The translations under genes and the position numbers were made by a program. This document shows, piece by piece, positions 13,400-23,663 of a DNA stretch of 64,000 bases (its first letter is position 1; each line of letters opens with the position of its first letter). The notes below the pieces were generated by a model that was given only the letters and a program-made list of their open reading frames with translations, was not told the DNA's origin and made no database searches. This DNA comes from Ilex aquifolium. Taxonomy: Eukaryota > Streptophyta > Magnoliopsida > Aquifoliales > Aquifoliaceae. The stretch covers positions 9,249,501 to 9,313,500 of the forward strand of contig OX637394.1 in the NCBI GenBank assembly GCA_951799425.1, written 5' to 3'.

Positions 13400-15048
13400 C
13401 AGTTACCTATTGGCAGTGCAGACCACTCTATGGAGGACCAGTGATGTCACTCTCGATGTCTCCCTCGATGTCACCAAAGAATTCATCAACACTAGATAAG
13501 AAATTGGCACTCTGAGGGATAGGAACAGTGTTGACACCACTAGAGTATCGGCGGGAAAACGGCTACACGAAGGGACAGGACGTTCAAGCCCTTTCATCTT
13601 CCTCTGCCACGTCATCCAGTCCGTACGAAGATCAACGGCTCGGGGGTAGTTGATGGGACGTTTTTGTGATCAAAGGGGACGCAACACATGTCCTCGGCAT
13701 CTTTTTTACAGAGTGTTCTTTGGATGACACGTGTCCTCAGCATCTTGTGCACAGAGTGTTCTCCAAATGACACGCATCCTTGACATTTTGTTCGCGGAGG
13801 CCTTGGCATCTCGTCCGCGGAGTGTTCTCCGAATGACACGCGTCCTTGGCATATTGTCCGCGAAGTACTCGATATCTTGTCCACAGAGTGTTCTTTGGAT
13901 GACACGTGTCATCGACAACTTGTCCGCGGAGTGTTCTTTGGATGACATGCGTCCACGACATCCTGTCCGCGGTGTGTTTTTTGGATGACACGCGTGCTCG
14001 GCCTCTTGTATACGGAGTGTTCTTTGGATGACACCTGTCCTCAGCATCTTGTCACCAGAGTGTTCTTCGAATGACACGCGCCCTCAACATCTTGTCCGTA
14101 GAGTCCTCAGCATCTTGTCCGTAGAGTATTCTTTGGATAACACGCGTCATCGACATCTTGTCCGCGGAGTGTTCTTTGAATGATACGTGTCCTCAGTGTC
14201 TTGGCCGCGGAGCACTCTCCACATGACACATCATATCGGCGTTAAGTCTTCCACGTCGGCAAAGCACGGATAAGATTTTTTGAAGGATAACGTTACTTGA
14301 AAGTAGAATGGGTTGTCAATGATCAGTTGCCCCTTTCTAAGGCGGTCAGAATGGCAAGATAGACAGTCCAATAACCAATGGTAAAGATGTACGAAGTATA
14401 AAGTTTTGAAATGTTGGCCCCTTGGAGGGGTAATGGACGAAAGTGCCCTTGCGCATGCGCAGCCATAATCAGGTCACATTAAATGTACCCCTAAGAAGGA
14501 TGAGGCGTATTTATTGCTCGGTAAGACTAGAAAGGCAAGCAATAAATGCACGGAGATCCGAGCACTAAATGCAGAAACTTCTATCACAGTAAAATGGATG
14601 GCTCACTACTTGAGGACTGAGCACCGCCTCTTTGCCTTCCAAAAGAGCCAATGAGAAGTCTTCCCTCCAAGGGTCCCAGCTGTCCGCAATGATTAAATTC
14701 ATAGAGGTATAAATAGCTCTCACAAACTCAAGTGTATGCAAATTCTGACCCAAGCAATAGAACAATGATTTCCTATCTCTCTCTCACATATTGACTTGAT
14801 CATCGAATGGGTCACGCCGAAAAACACCCCGACGCCCTTCTAACCTTTTTTTTTGAGTGATAAGACCAAGTTCGATCACTCGCATGCGATTTGATCATTC
14901 GCAAGGAGTTCCATCATCACTTATCAACACTCATTAGTTGCGGAGCCTTTGACTTTTCAAATAAAACTCAAGTTCACCAACGGAGAGATCTGTCTGTCAA
15001 TTCATTTATTGTGCGAGAGACACCACGCACATTGACATAGTATCATCG
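13400..15048 (+). mobile_element. LTR-like segment in array 1 (minisatellite U3, TATA box, U5, PBS-like site)
   Basis: Behind the minisatellite lies GGTATAAATAG (TATA at 14708-14716), then a motif typical of Ty3/Tat-type LTRs (TTGACTTGATC...CGACGCCC). The segment GCACATTGACA ends at 15037 and is followed by TAGTATCATCG, which resembles a decayed TGGTATCA primer site. Purine runs near 13216-13232 and 13300-13316 could be remnants of a polypurine tract. Homologous segments lie at about 27560-29100 and 31860-33460. The left LTR edge cannot be fixed. It is a fossil. Confidence 0.5.
13699..14215. repeat. 43-bp minisatellite, about 12 copies (array 1)
   Basis: The repeat GTGTTCTTTGGATGACACGC plus GTCCTCGGCATCTTGTCCGC and GGA recurs with a 43-bp period and moderate divergence. 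Many copies include GACACGTGTC or a one-base variant, a G-box-like ACGTG core. Because 43 is not a multiple of three, the repeat produces staggered false reading frames on both strands. Confidence 0.9.
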
Positions 15049-15708
15049 TTCATTGAATATTTACTCATCGATGTGAGATCGAGTCATCATAATCAACCCT
15101 CTTTAAGCCTAAATGTCCTCGTTTGGGCCCCACCCTGGCCTGGGTAATGCGGGCTTGTGGGAAATTATTCCCACCGCGCTAGCTGCAACTGTCGCACTAA
15201 ATCGGGGCGCACAACCTTAGGTGACCTCCACACGACAAGGGTTAATGGTTTTAATATCAACTATAATGCATTGGACCCGCATTGTACATTATTGTTCGCT
15301 TTGAGTTAGTCCCACATAACTTAAAACGTATTGTAGAATAAAGATTCAAAACTCGCACTTATATACCACTTTATATCCATTTCGCTAGTCGATATGACAG
15401 TGGCTCAGCACAGAGATTCCCAATTTTATATTTTCTTCAATTTTCCTTTTTATTTCAACACCTATTATAAATTTAATTATTAATTCACATTCTACAAATT
15501 AAACTCAAATTATTTTGATACGTTCATGGACCTTGATAGTTGCATTTACATTCACGTGTTGATGTAGTGCCCTACCTTCACCCGATAAATCGAGTAAACA
15601 TTCATGTGACGGTGATATAATGCCAGTATTGCAACCACAATCAAATAATAAAATATCAAATAGGTATGGTAAACTTCACTTTCTTATATATGGGTAATTA
15701 TTAACACG

Positions 15709-15732
15709 AGAGAGAGAGAGAGAAAGAGAGAG
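15709..15732. repeat. (GA)n microsatellite in the repeat unit
   Basis: A short GA tract with one AAA interruption after TTAACACGAG. The same site carries GA tracts of different length in the other units (29769-29797, 34107-34168) and a C-run plus CT in the inverted arm at 36447-36480. Confidence 0.9.
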
Positions 15733-18143
15733 CTTAAGCCCACCGCCAACCACCACCCCTCGGTGGCGGTCCCATAATGCCGGGCCACTCTAAAGAAAAG
15801 GACGAAGGTGATACTTTCACATGTACATTACTATATTTTACATTCCGAAAATCTTTTTATATTTTAATTTGCACTCTGAAGAGTTAAAATTCTCTCATTT
15901 TACCATCTAGCATATAAAAAGATAAAAATGTGGTGTAAAACCAAATATCTGTAGTTTTGTTCGACAATTATTTTCTTGTACTTTTTTTATATTTTTTTGC
16001 CTTTGTATAATATTATTTGTATAGTACTCAAATTTTAAGTAATTTTCAAGAAAATTGTACACGGAGATATTAAAATCAACTACATTACTATCTTTTTATA
16101 TAATTGAGGGTGTAATTTAAAAATAATACTCTCTTTTTTTCGAGCATTAACTAAATATTTAAAAATAATGCAAAATATAAAATGTTTTCAATCCTAATAA
16201 GTCAAATTAATACCCATTTTGGATGGTACCATCACTGATGTTTGTGGGTACTATGACTGATAATCAAGTTGAGCTTTGAGAGCTAAAATCGAGTATGTCG
16301 AACTCATTTTTTTAAACAAGCATAATAAATTGTTCAAACTCTGCTCATTTAGAACATGTGCAGAGTCCGAGCCAAGCCCAAAAGAAGTTGAGCCAGAGTA
16401 ATTTGGTTCAATTATCAAATTTGTTGTCAAGTCCATCACATATTAATATTTTTTTATCATCACAATTAATTTTGGGAGGAGTGGGTTTGAGATTTATACC
16501 TTTTTTATTTTTTTAATTTTTAGAACTTTAATTTTTTATTATTAAATAATGCTTTTCTTCAAGCACCATTCAACACTTGGATTATACAATTACTCTTAGT
16601 TACCATTTTTCTATTATTTTTTTCAAAAATATTTAGTTTTTAGCCTTGATAATTTTTCAAATTTTTTTTAACCTTCCTATTAATTAGTGCATAGAAGGTG
16701 GGTGAAAGGTGTAAAAAAATAAAATTTAAAAATATAAAAGGTAGGCAATCGTTTGAGAGCAAGATTGTTGAAATGAATATTCAGATAGACTACTTCATAC
16801 AAGGAGTGTTGTTCATCAGTTTCACACATGCTATATGTGAAAGATTCTACTGTACTTATATGAAAGCCAAAGTTAAGGCCTCACTGCGTATTCTAAACAC
16901 TAAAGAATATATATAATCTTGCCAAACTATCATAGCGATAAAAACCAAAATCCAACTATTGAGTAAAAACAATCGATTCCTTATCCATTTGACAAACCAC
17001 TGAATGGTGTCGTTTTCACTATGGAGCCATGTAAGTCATGAGGCAATTTTTTGGCCACTAAAAATTTATCACTTTAATTGGTCCCCCCAATGTATTGCAA
17101 TAATGGAATTGTAAGGCTTCAATCACAATGAAACTTCTAAAAATGAGTCCCCACCCACTGTCCCATGCAACTTGTAATTAATTTGTACTGTTTTGGGCTA
17201 TGTCGGCATGACATTAATAAGATCATTATGCTATAGATACCTAATTAAAATACTCTACAAATACTTTATTATTTTGGGTTCGACTACCGTACTGAATTTT
17301 TTCCCCCCTATTGTGTCACTTATTATTTTTTAAGTATTTACACCATTGTTTGGGCCGGACATAAGAACTTTTAAATTGCACTCATCTTTTGGAATCACAT
17401 TTTAGTTTTTAGATTCACTCGTCAATTGTTTATAGTTTGGTCACATTGTTACCAATTAAAATAGGGTAAATTATATTTTATCACTTTGAATTATTACCTT
17501 TATTTAATTTAGACCCTTAACTATAAAATTTCTCACAATACACTTTAAAATATTAATTTTATTTCATATCACTTTAATAAATAACGGCAAACTTAAAAAT
17601 TTGTCTTTAACGGCAAACTTTATTCCAGAAAGCTCTTTGGAATTTTTCTTCCTCTTTTGACAAATTTTTCAGTTTGACGTTATTTATTAAAGTGATATGA
17701 AATAAAATTAATACTTTAAAGTGTAATGTGAGAAATTTTATAATTAAAGATACAAATTAAAATAAAGGTAATAATTCAAAGTGATAAAATATAATTTACC
17801 CTATTTTAATTGGTAACAATGTGACCAAACTATAAACAATTGACGAGTGAATTTAAAAACTGAAATGTGATCCCAAAAGATGAGTGCAATTTAAAATTTG
17901 TAATGTCCGGCCCGAACAATGGTGTAAATACTTAAAAAATAATAAGTGACACAACAGCGAAAAAAAAATTTAGTACGGTAGTCGAACCCAAAATAATGAA
18001 GTATTTGTAGAGTATTTTAATTGGGTATCTATAGCATAATGATATTATTAAAGTCATGCTGACATAGCCCAAAATTGTACAAATTAATTACAAGTTGCAT
18101 GGGACAATGTGTGAGGACTCATTTTCAGAAGTTCTGTTGTGAT

Positions 18144-19136
18144 CAGTGGCGGATCCACAGTGGGGGCAGTGGGGGCAGCTGCCCCCACTGGAATTTTAAA
18201 AAATTTTGGGAACTAAGTATAATTTTAAAAAATTTAGAATTTATTAAAGATTTGCCCCCACTGAATTTTTTTTAAAAGATTTAAGGGTAGTTATGTTATT
18301 TTGACAAATATATGAGTCTCACTTGTGAATATCAATGGAAGATGATATCAAAATTTTGGGCATTTAAAGATTAACTAATATGCTATGAAATAGGTTAGCC
18401 CTCCCATTTGTTTTATGTTTATACATTGAACTAAATTTGGGGCTTGTAGTCCTCTTCTTTGTTTTATGTTTATATGTTAGAATTGAAAATTATGGTTTGT
18501 AGTCCTCTTTCGTGGTTTATTTTTTAAATGTTGAATTGAAATTAGCGCCTGTAGCTCTCTTTCCTATTTTATTTGTTACATGTTGAATTGAAAATATGAA
18601 ATTGGGGTTTGTAATCATCTCTTATGTTTTATTTTTTATGTATTGAATTGAAACTAGGATTTGTAGTCCTGTATTTATTTTTTTATGTTGAAATAAAATT
18701 GGGGTTTGTCCTCTTCTATGATTTATTTTTTTTATATATTTAATTGATATTTGAGTTTGTAGTCCTCTCTAGTGTTTTATTTTTATATGTTGAATTGGAA
18801 TTAGGACTTGTAGTCCTCTCTAGTGTTAAAATTTAATGATGAATATTAAGTTTGTGATTGAACAAATTAATTTTTGAATTAGTTATGAAAATTTTTCATA
18901 AAATTTAATATATGATTTAGCCCAATTTTGCGGTTCAAAATTTTTTTGTTAGGTCTTATAGATAAATCTATAATGAATTTTTTTTGTTGGCTCCTTTTGT
19001 ATATCGCTCATGTATATGAATTGTGTCTTTAATTGGTGTTTTATTAATAAAATTATACTTTTGTGAATATTTTAAATTTTAATATTAATATATTTTAGGT
19101 TGCCCCCACTGGAGAAGATGTCTGGCTCCGCCCCTG
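18144..19136. mobile_element. Nonautonomous DNA transposon, hAT (Tip100)-like, 993 bp
   Basis: The left end CAGTGGCGGATCCA and the inverted right end CAGGGGCGGAGCCA match at 12 of 14 bases and resemble Tip100-type hAT tips. Subterminal sequences (GTGGGGGCAG and CCCCACTGG) are also mirrored. The unfilled site is seen in the left palindrome arm near 17117 and at about 26225 and 31165. The flanking duplication is only AT or TGAT here, short for hAT, so the class is not settled. It has no coding capacity, and its centre is a roughly 52-bp repeat array. Confidence 0.7.
18422..18837. repeat. Degenerate tandem repeat of about 45-60 bp, about 8 copies
   Basis: Each copy carries GAATTGAAATTAGG-like sequence, then TTTGTAGTCCTCT and a T-rich tail ending ATGTT. 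Copies vary in length and sequence. The array fills the middle of the 18144-19136 transposon and probably expanded within it. Confidence 0.75.
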
Positions 19137-20507
19137 ATTGAAGCCTTTCGATTCCATCATGGCAATACATTGGGGAGACCAATTAAAGTTATAAATTTTT
19201 AGTGGCACAAAAATTGCCTCGTGACTCATATGGGTCCATAGTGAAAACAATACCGGTGGTTCGTCGAATGGATAAGAATTTGATTTTTTTTACTCAATAG
19301 TTGAATTTTTGGTGTTTATAGCTATGACAGTTTGGCGGGATTATATATATTATTTAGTGTTTAGAATACGTAGTGACACTTTAATTTTGGCTTTGATATA
19401 GGTACAACAGAGACTCTCGCAGATAGTTTGTGTGATGCTGATGAACAACACTCTTTGTATGGAGTGGTCTATCTGAATATTCATTTCAACTATTTTGGTC
19501 TCAAACGATTGCTTACCATTTATATTTTTTAATTTTATTTTTTTAGACCTTTAACCCACCTTGTGTCCATTAATTATTAGGAAGGTTAAAAAAAAATTTG
19601 AAAACTTATCAAGGCTAAAAACTAAATATTTTTGAAAAAAATTTAGAAAAATGGTAACTAAGAGTAATTATATAATCCAATTGTTGAATGGTGGTTGAAG
19701 AAAAGCTTTATTTAATAATAAAAAATTAAACTTCTAAAAATTTAAAAAATAAAAAAGGTATAGTTCTCAAACCCTCTCCTCCCAAAATTAATTGTGATGA
19801 TAAAAAAATATGAATATGTGATGGACCTGACAACAAATCTTCAATAAATCTAAAAGGGACTTGACATTGGTATCAATTTTTTTTCTTTTATTTTAATAAT
19901 AAAAAATAAAAGGAGACTATTTATGCTACCTACTAGGGTTGATAATCGGACCGAGTTATTCGGACTCGGCTTGTTTTGGGCTTGACTCGAGCAATTTTTT
20001 AGACTCATTTAGCAATACGAGTTCGACAGACTCGACTTGAGCTTGCAAAGCTCGGCTCGATTATCAGCTCTAGTATCCACAAACATCGGTGGTGGTACCA
20101 TCAAGAATGGATATTAATTTGACTTATTATAATAGATAACATTTTATATTTTGAAAGATTTTTAAATATTTAGTTAATGCTCGAAAAAAAATAGTATTAT
20201 TTTTACATTAAACCCTCAATTATATAAACGATAGTAATGTAGTTGATTTTAATAACTGGCTTTACAATTCTCTTGAAAATTACTTAAAATTTGAGTACTA
20301 TACAAATAATATTATATAGAGACAGAAAAATATAAAAAAATGCAAGAAAATAATTGTCCAACAAAACTATAGATATTTGGTTTTACACCACATTTTTATC
20401 CTTTTATATGCTTGATGGTAAAATGAGAAAAATTTAATTCTTCAGAGTGCAAATTAAAATTTTAAAAGATTTTCCGGACGTAAAAGATAGTAATGTACAT
20501 GTGAAGG

Positions 20508-21247
20508 CAAGGCCGGCCCAACATTGGAGGAAATGAAGTGGTGGCTTTAGGCCCCACCAATAAAAAGGGCCCCAAAATTTAAGAAGTCTACAAATATAGC
20601 TCAAGTCAATTTTAACCCATTAAGAAAAGCCCATATGAAGGCCTAAACCAACAAAAAAAACTCTAGACTAATTTTGGGCCCAAACATTTAATCCATTAAT
20701 CTCACACAATAAAATTTTATAAGGAAAAAAAAAAGAAAATATTTTTTTTACCAAATTTAGTAATCTTATCTAGTGATATGATGGATCATAACTGTGGAAT
20801 TGATAGTGGGTTTTAACTAATAGTAGAGTCCACTGTCTATCTAATAACAAAGAATGATAAGGTCGTCAAATAAAGTCACTAAATAAGGTCTACGTAATAT
20901 TACATTTTTCATCATAATCTTAAAAAACCTAATCAAACATATATTCTATGAGAAATCTCTAATTCATAGAAAAATATTTTTATAAGAGTGTCAATGACGA
21001 GACAACATAATCTGTCAAATAATCTTTGAATTTGAAAGTTTTGGAATTTTTTATTTAATTTAAAAATTAAGTCAATTAGTTATACTATCAATAAAAAAAG
21101 ATATGTTAGAAAAACCTCAATACGAATACTAAACAATTAATATGCATCCGGAAAAAAAATTAAATATTAAAAAATTTACATTAAAAATTAAAAAAGTCTC
21201 AGTTGAATTTATCGCTTTAAGCCTCAAAACATATCAAGTCACCCTTG
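20508..21247. mobile_element. Nonautonomous hAT-type transposon, 740 bp
   Basis: It interrupts the right palindrome arm between TGTGAAGG (20500-20507) and TGCGAAGG (21248-21255), an 8-bp duplication with one mismatch. The left palindrome arm and the other units show the undisturbed site ACATGTGAAG...TATCACCTTCG. The ends start CAAGG on both strands (CAAGGCCGGCCC and CAAGGGTGACTT). It is AT-rich and noncoding. Confidence 0.75.
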
Positions 21248-21765
21248 TGCGAAGGTATCACCTTCGTCCTTTTCTTTAGAGTGGCCCGGCATTATGGGAC
21301 CACCACCGAGAGGTGGTGGTTGGCGGTGGGCCTAAGACCTCTCTCTCGTGTTAATAATTACCCATATTTTATTATTCGATTATAATACTACGTTGTAATA
21401 CTAGGATGGTACTACCGTCACATGAATGTTTACTCTATTTACCAAGTGAAGCAGAGGGCAGTACATCAACACGTGAATGTAAATGCAACTCTCTAGGTCC
21501 ATGAATGTATCAAAATAATCTGAGTTTAATTTGTAGAATGTGAATTAATAATTGAATTCATAATAGGTGATGAAATAAAAAGGAAAATTGAAGAAAATAC
21601 AAAAGTGGGAATCTTTGTGCTGATCCAATCTCATATCGACTAGCGAAATGGATATAAAATGGTATATAAGTGCGATTTTTGGATCTTTATTGTGCAACAC
21701 GTTTTAAGTCGTACGAGACTAGCTCAAAGCAAACAATAATGTACAATGCGGGTCCAATGCATTAT

Positions 21766-23185
21766 GGTTCAACTTTAATATTGTAAACTCAAGCGCAGGT
21801 TGAGCGAAGTAATATATTTCTCAGAAGACCGAAGTCGAACCACAGAGAATTGAGAAAAACTTAGAACACAAAGAAAAATAAAATAAAATTGCTTTGAAAG
21901 AATTGTTGTAGATATTTTGAAATTTGGTTTTAAAACAATAATTGAAAATACTAAAGCATCGAAGATACCCTTTCAAATCCACACAGTAATTATTAATGAT
22001 CTAATTTTCGAACTCAATTGAGAATCAACTGAGTAGTGATCCCAATCGGAATATTTAGCAGTGATAATATGAAAACATTAAAAGTTATAATTAATGAATT
22101 ATTCGAATAGATATAAGAATTTACTTGTAGATCACAAGCATTCACCGTGCCCGGAGTCTACGATAAATCAAGTTTTCTAACAGGTAAAACTTATTTTATT
22201 GCAAATAATAAATCAACTATCTTATGAGAAATTCTAATTAATTAATTCAAGCATGGAATAACCAGTTATTTGACTCGCATGGGATCTCAAGCATTCGATG
22301 TACGTGACACAACAAATCAAGAAATTATACAGAGCAAAAACTTTACTAAAAGACAATAATTAAATTAAAAGAATAAATCATGCTTAAAAAATAACATTGA
22401 ATTAATAATAAATACCGTGCTTCATTGAAAGTATCTCCCCTAACTTTAGTTGGGTTTTAGCAAGCCATAGAACTTAGAATAAAAACTAAAAAAGAAAAGA
22501 TGAGAAAAGAATAATAATCCCTCAAATCCTAGATGAGAACCCTTATTTATACTAAATACTAAAATAAATCATAAGTGTAGATAGAAGATATAAGGTTGGT
22601 TTGAAAGGAATTCCTTTCCAAAAAGATGTCTTGTAAGATTAAATTCCGTGCATAAATCTTGGGACCCGCGGGTATAAAATCTATCCATATTTCGAGCTTG
22701 AATTTCGCATATTTAGAGATTGAATCACGAAATTTTCGTGAAATACACTTTTGTAGACCTTGAAGTATTCTTTCCAACGCCGCAAAAATAAGGTCAATCC
22801 AATATCGGAGTCAAAAGTTATGACAAAAATACTAAAGACGTGTCAAATCCTTATCTTCTAGGAAACTTTCATAATCCAACTTTAAATGAGTTTTCTTCTC
22901 ACTTGGACTCTTATAAGGATTAAAATTGCTGATATATGTTCAAGTCTTCCTATCTCAACCTTGACTCTTCAATCCTTATTAGTTATGATTTTTCCTCTAG
23001 TGATTGCTTCACCTGCATTATCCATTATTACTTTAAATCAATCAATTTACCTGCAAAATAAACCAAACAACTAGAAAAAGTATCAAACTAGAAAATCAAG
23101 AAAAATTTAACACATTTAATCACAAATAATATGTAATTAACCAATCATTAATTATAATAAACTAACATTTTTTTATGGTTAATCA
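21766..23185. mobile_element. Unclassified 1.4-kb insertion in the right palindrome arm
   Basis: Compared with other units (CCAATGCATTAC followed by AATTGATATTAGAACC), the arm is split by about 1420 bp. CATTAT (21760-21765) and CATTAC (23186-23191) are a probable 5-6-bp target duplication. The inserted sequence is AT-rich. It contains CCTAACTTTAGTTGGGTTTT, a motif I associate with plant dispersed repeats, but no coding domain. Class not determined. Confidence 0.6.
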
Positions 23186-23609
23186 CATTACAATTGATAT
23201 TAGAACCATTGACCCTTGTGGTGTGGAGGTCACTTAAGGTTGTGCATGTGCACCTCGATTTGGCGCTACAGTTGCAGCTAGCGTGGTGGGAGTAATTCCC
23301 CACAAGCCTGCATTACCCGGGTGATAGTGTCATTCATTGTAACTACACACCGTTGCATAATCACATTCATTTGAGTGTTGTCATTTCAGCAGTAATTTAT
23401 TTGAATAAGTGTTGAGTCACTTCGTCACGTGGCTTGTTGAAAAATCATGTAACTCCAACAACAACAATCTATTAATGATGCCTATTTAATCAATGTTTAT
23501 GAAACGCTTCATTGTATACACTTCATCTCTAACCATAAATTATAGTCCACGAACGTTCATTCCAACTGTTGCCTATTGGATTATATGACCTCATGCACTC
23601 AGATCTCAC

Positions 23610-23612
<3 letters not shown>

Positions 23613-23653
<41 letters not shown>
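23613..23653. repeat. (GA)n microsatellite in CYP714 copy 1 intron 3
   Basis: About 20 GA units just downstream of the exon 3 donor of the truncated P450. The matching position in copy 3 (about 52492) has no GA tract, so the expansion is specific to copy 1. Confidence 0.9.
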
Positions 23654-23656
<3 letters not shown>

Positions 23657-23663
23657 TTAGTAC

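Larger units (their letters stand above)
12894..23325. repeat. Array 1: one direct 4.4-kb repeat unit followed by an inverted arm
   Basis: The block reads: direct unit (start marker ACTGAA plus T-run at 12898; the same marker again at 17293, a 4395-bp period), then from about 17659 the same sequence in reverse orientation to 23325. The unit contains a 43-bp minisatellite, LTR-like sequence, a GA tract, AT-rich segments and degenerate hAT-like termini, and has no credible gene. The inverted arm carries three later insertions (18144-19136, 20508-21247, 21766-23185). The right edge falls in intron 3 of a CYP714 copy: the shared intron sequence begins at about 23326 (AGTGTCATTCATTG), also found at 52218. 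Confidence 0.85.
15253..23325. repeat. Palindrome 1: long inverted repeat centred near 17630
   Basis: The left arm, 15253-17604, is repeated in reverse from 17659, with a 54-bp single-copy spacer (17605-17658). The right arm reaches 21765, is split by a 1.4-kb insertion, and continues a short way to 23325. Without its insertions the matching arm is about 2.3 kb. The left arm supplies the empty-site sequence for the insertions in the right arm. Confidence 0.85.

Noticed and set aside
13612-14077. Several overlapping minus-strand frames rich in HPKNT, EHS and RTLRGQD motifs (also at 27760-28329 and 32052-32684)
   Set aside because: They are translations of the 43-bp minisatellite. The same repeat is read in shifting frames on both strands, so they are not genes.
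13699-14215. CRISPR-like look of the regularly spaced repeat
   Set aside because: Repeats are contiguous and degenerate with no unique spacers, in a plant nuclear context. It is a minisatellite.
16251-16439. A 62-codon minus-strand frame (MMDLTTNLII), repeated at 30296 and 34688
   Set aside because: It lies over hAT-like terminal sequence in the repeat unit, so its recurrence reflects unit duplication only.
16698-16916. A 72-codon frame beginning MGERCKKIKF, repeated at 25810, 30746 and 35132
   Set aside because: It recurs only because the 4.4-kb unit recurs. It is AT-rich, low-complexity, has no domain, and is not conserved in length in the inverted copies.
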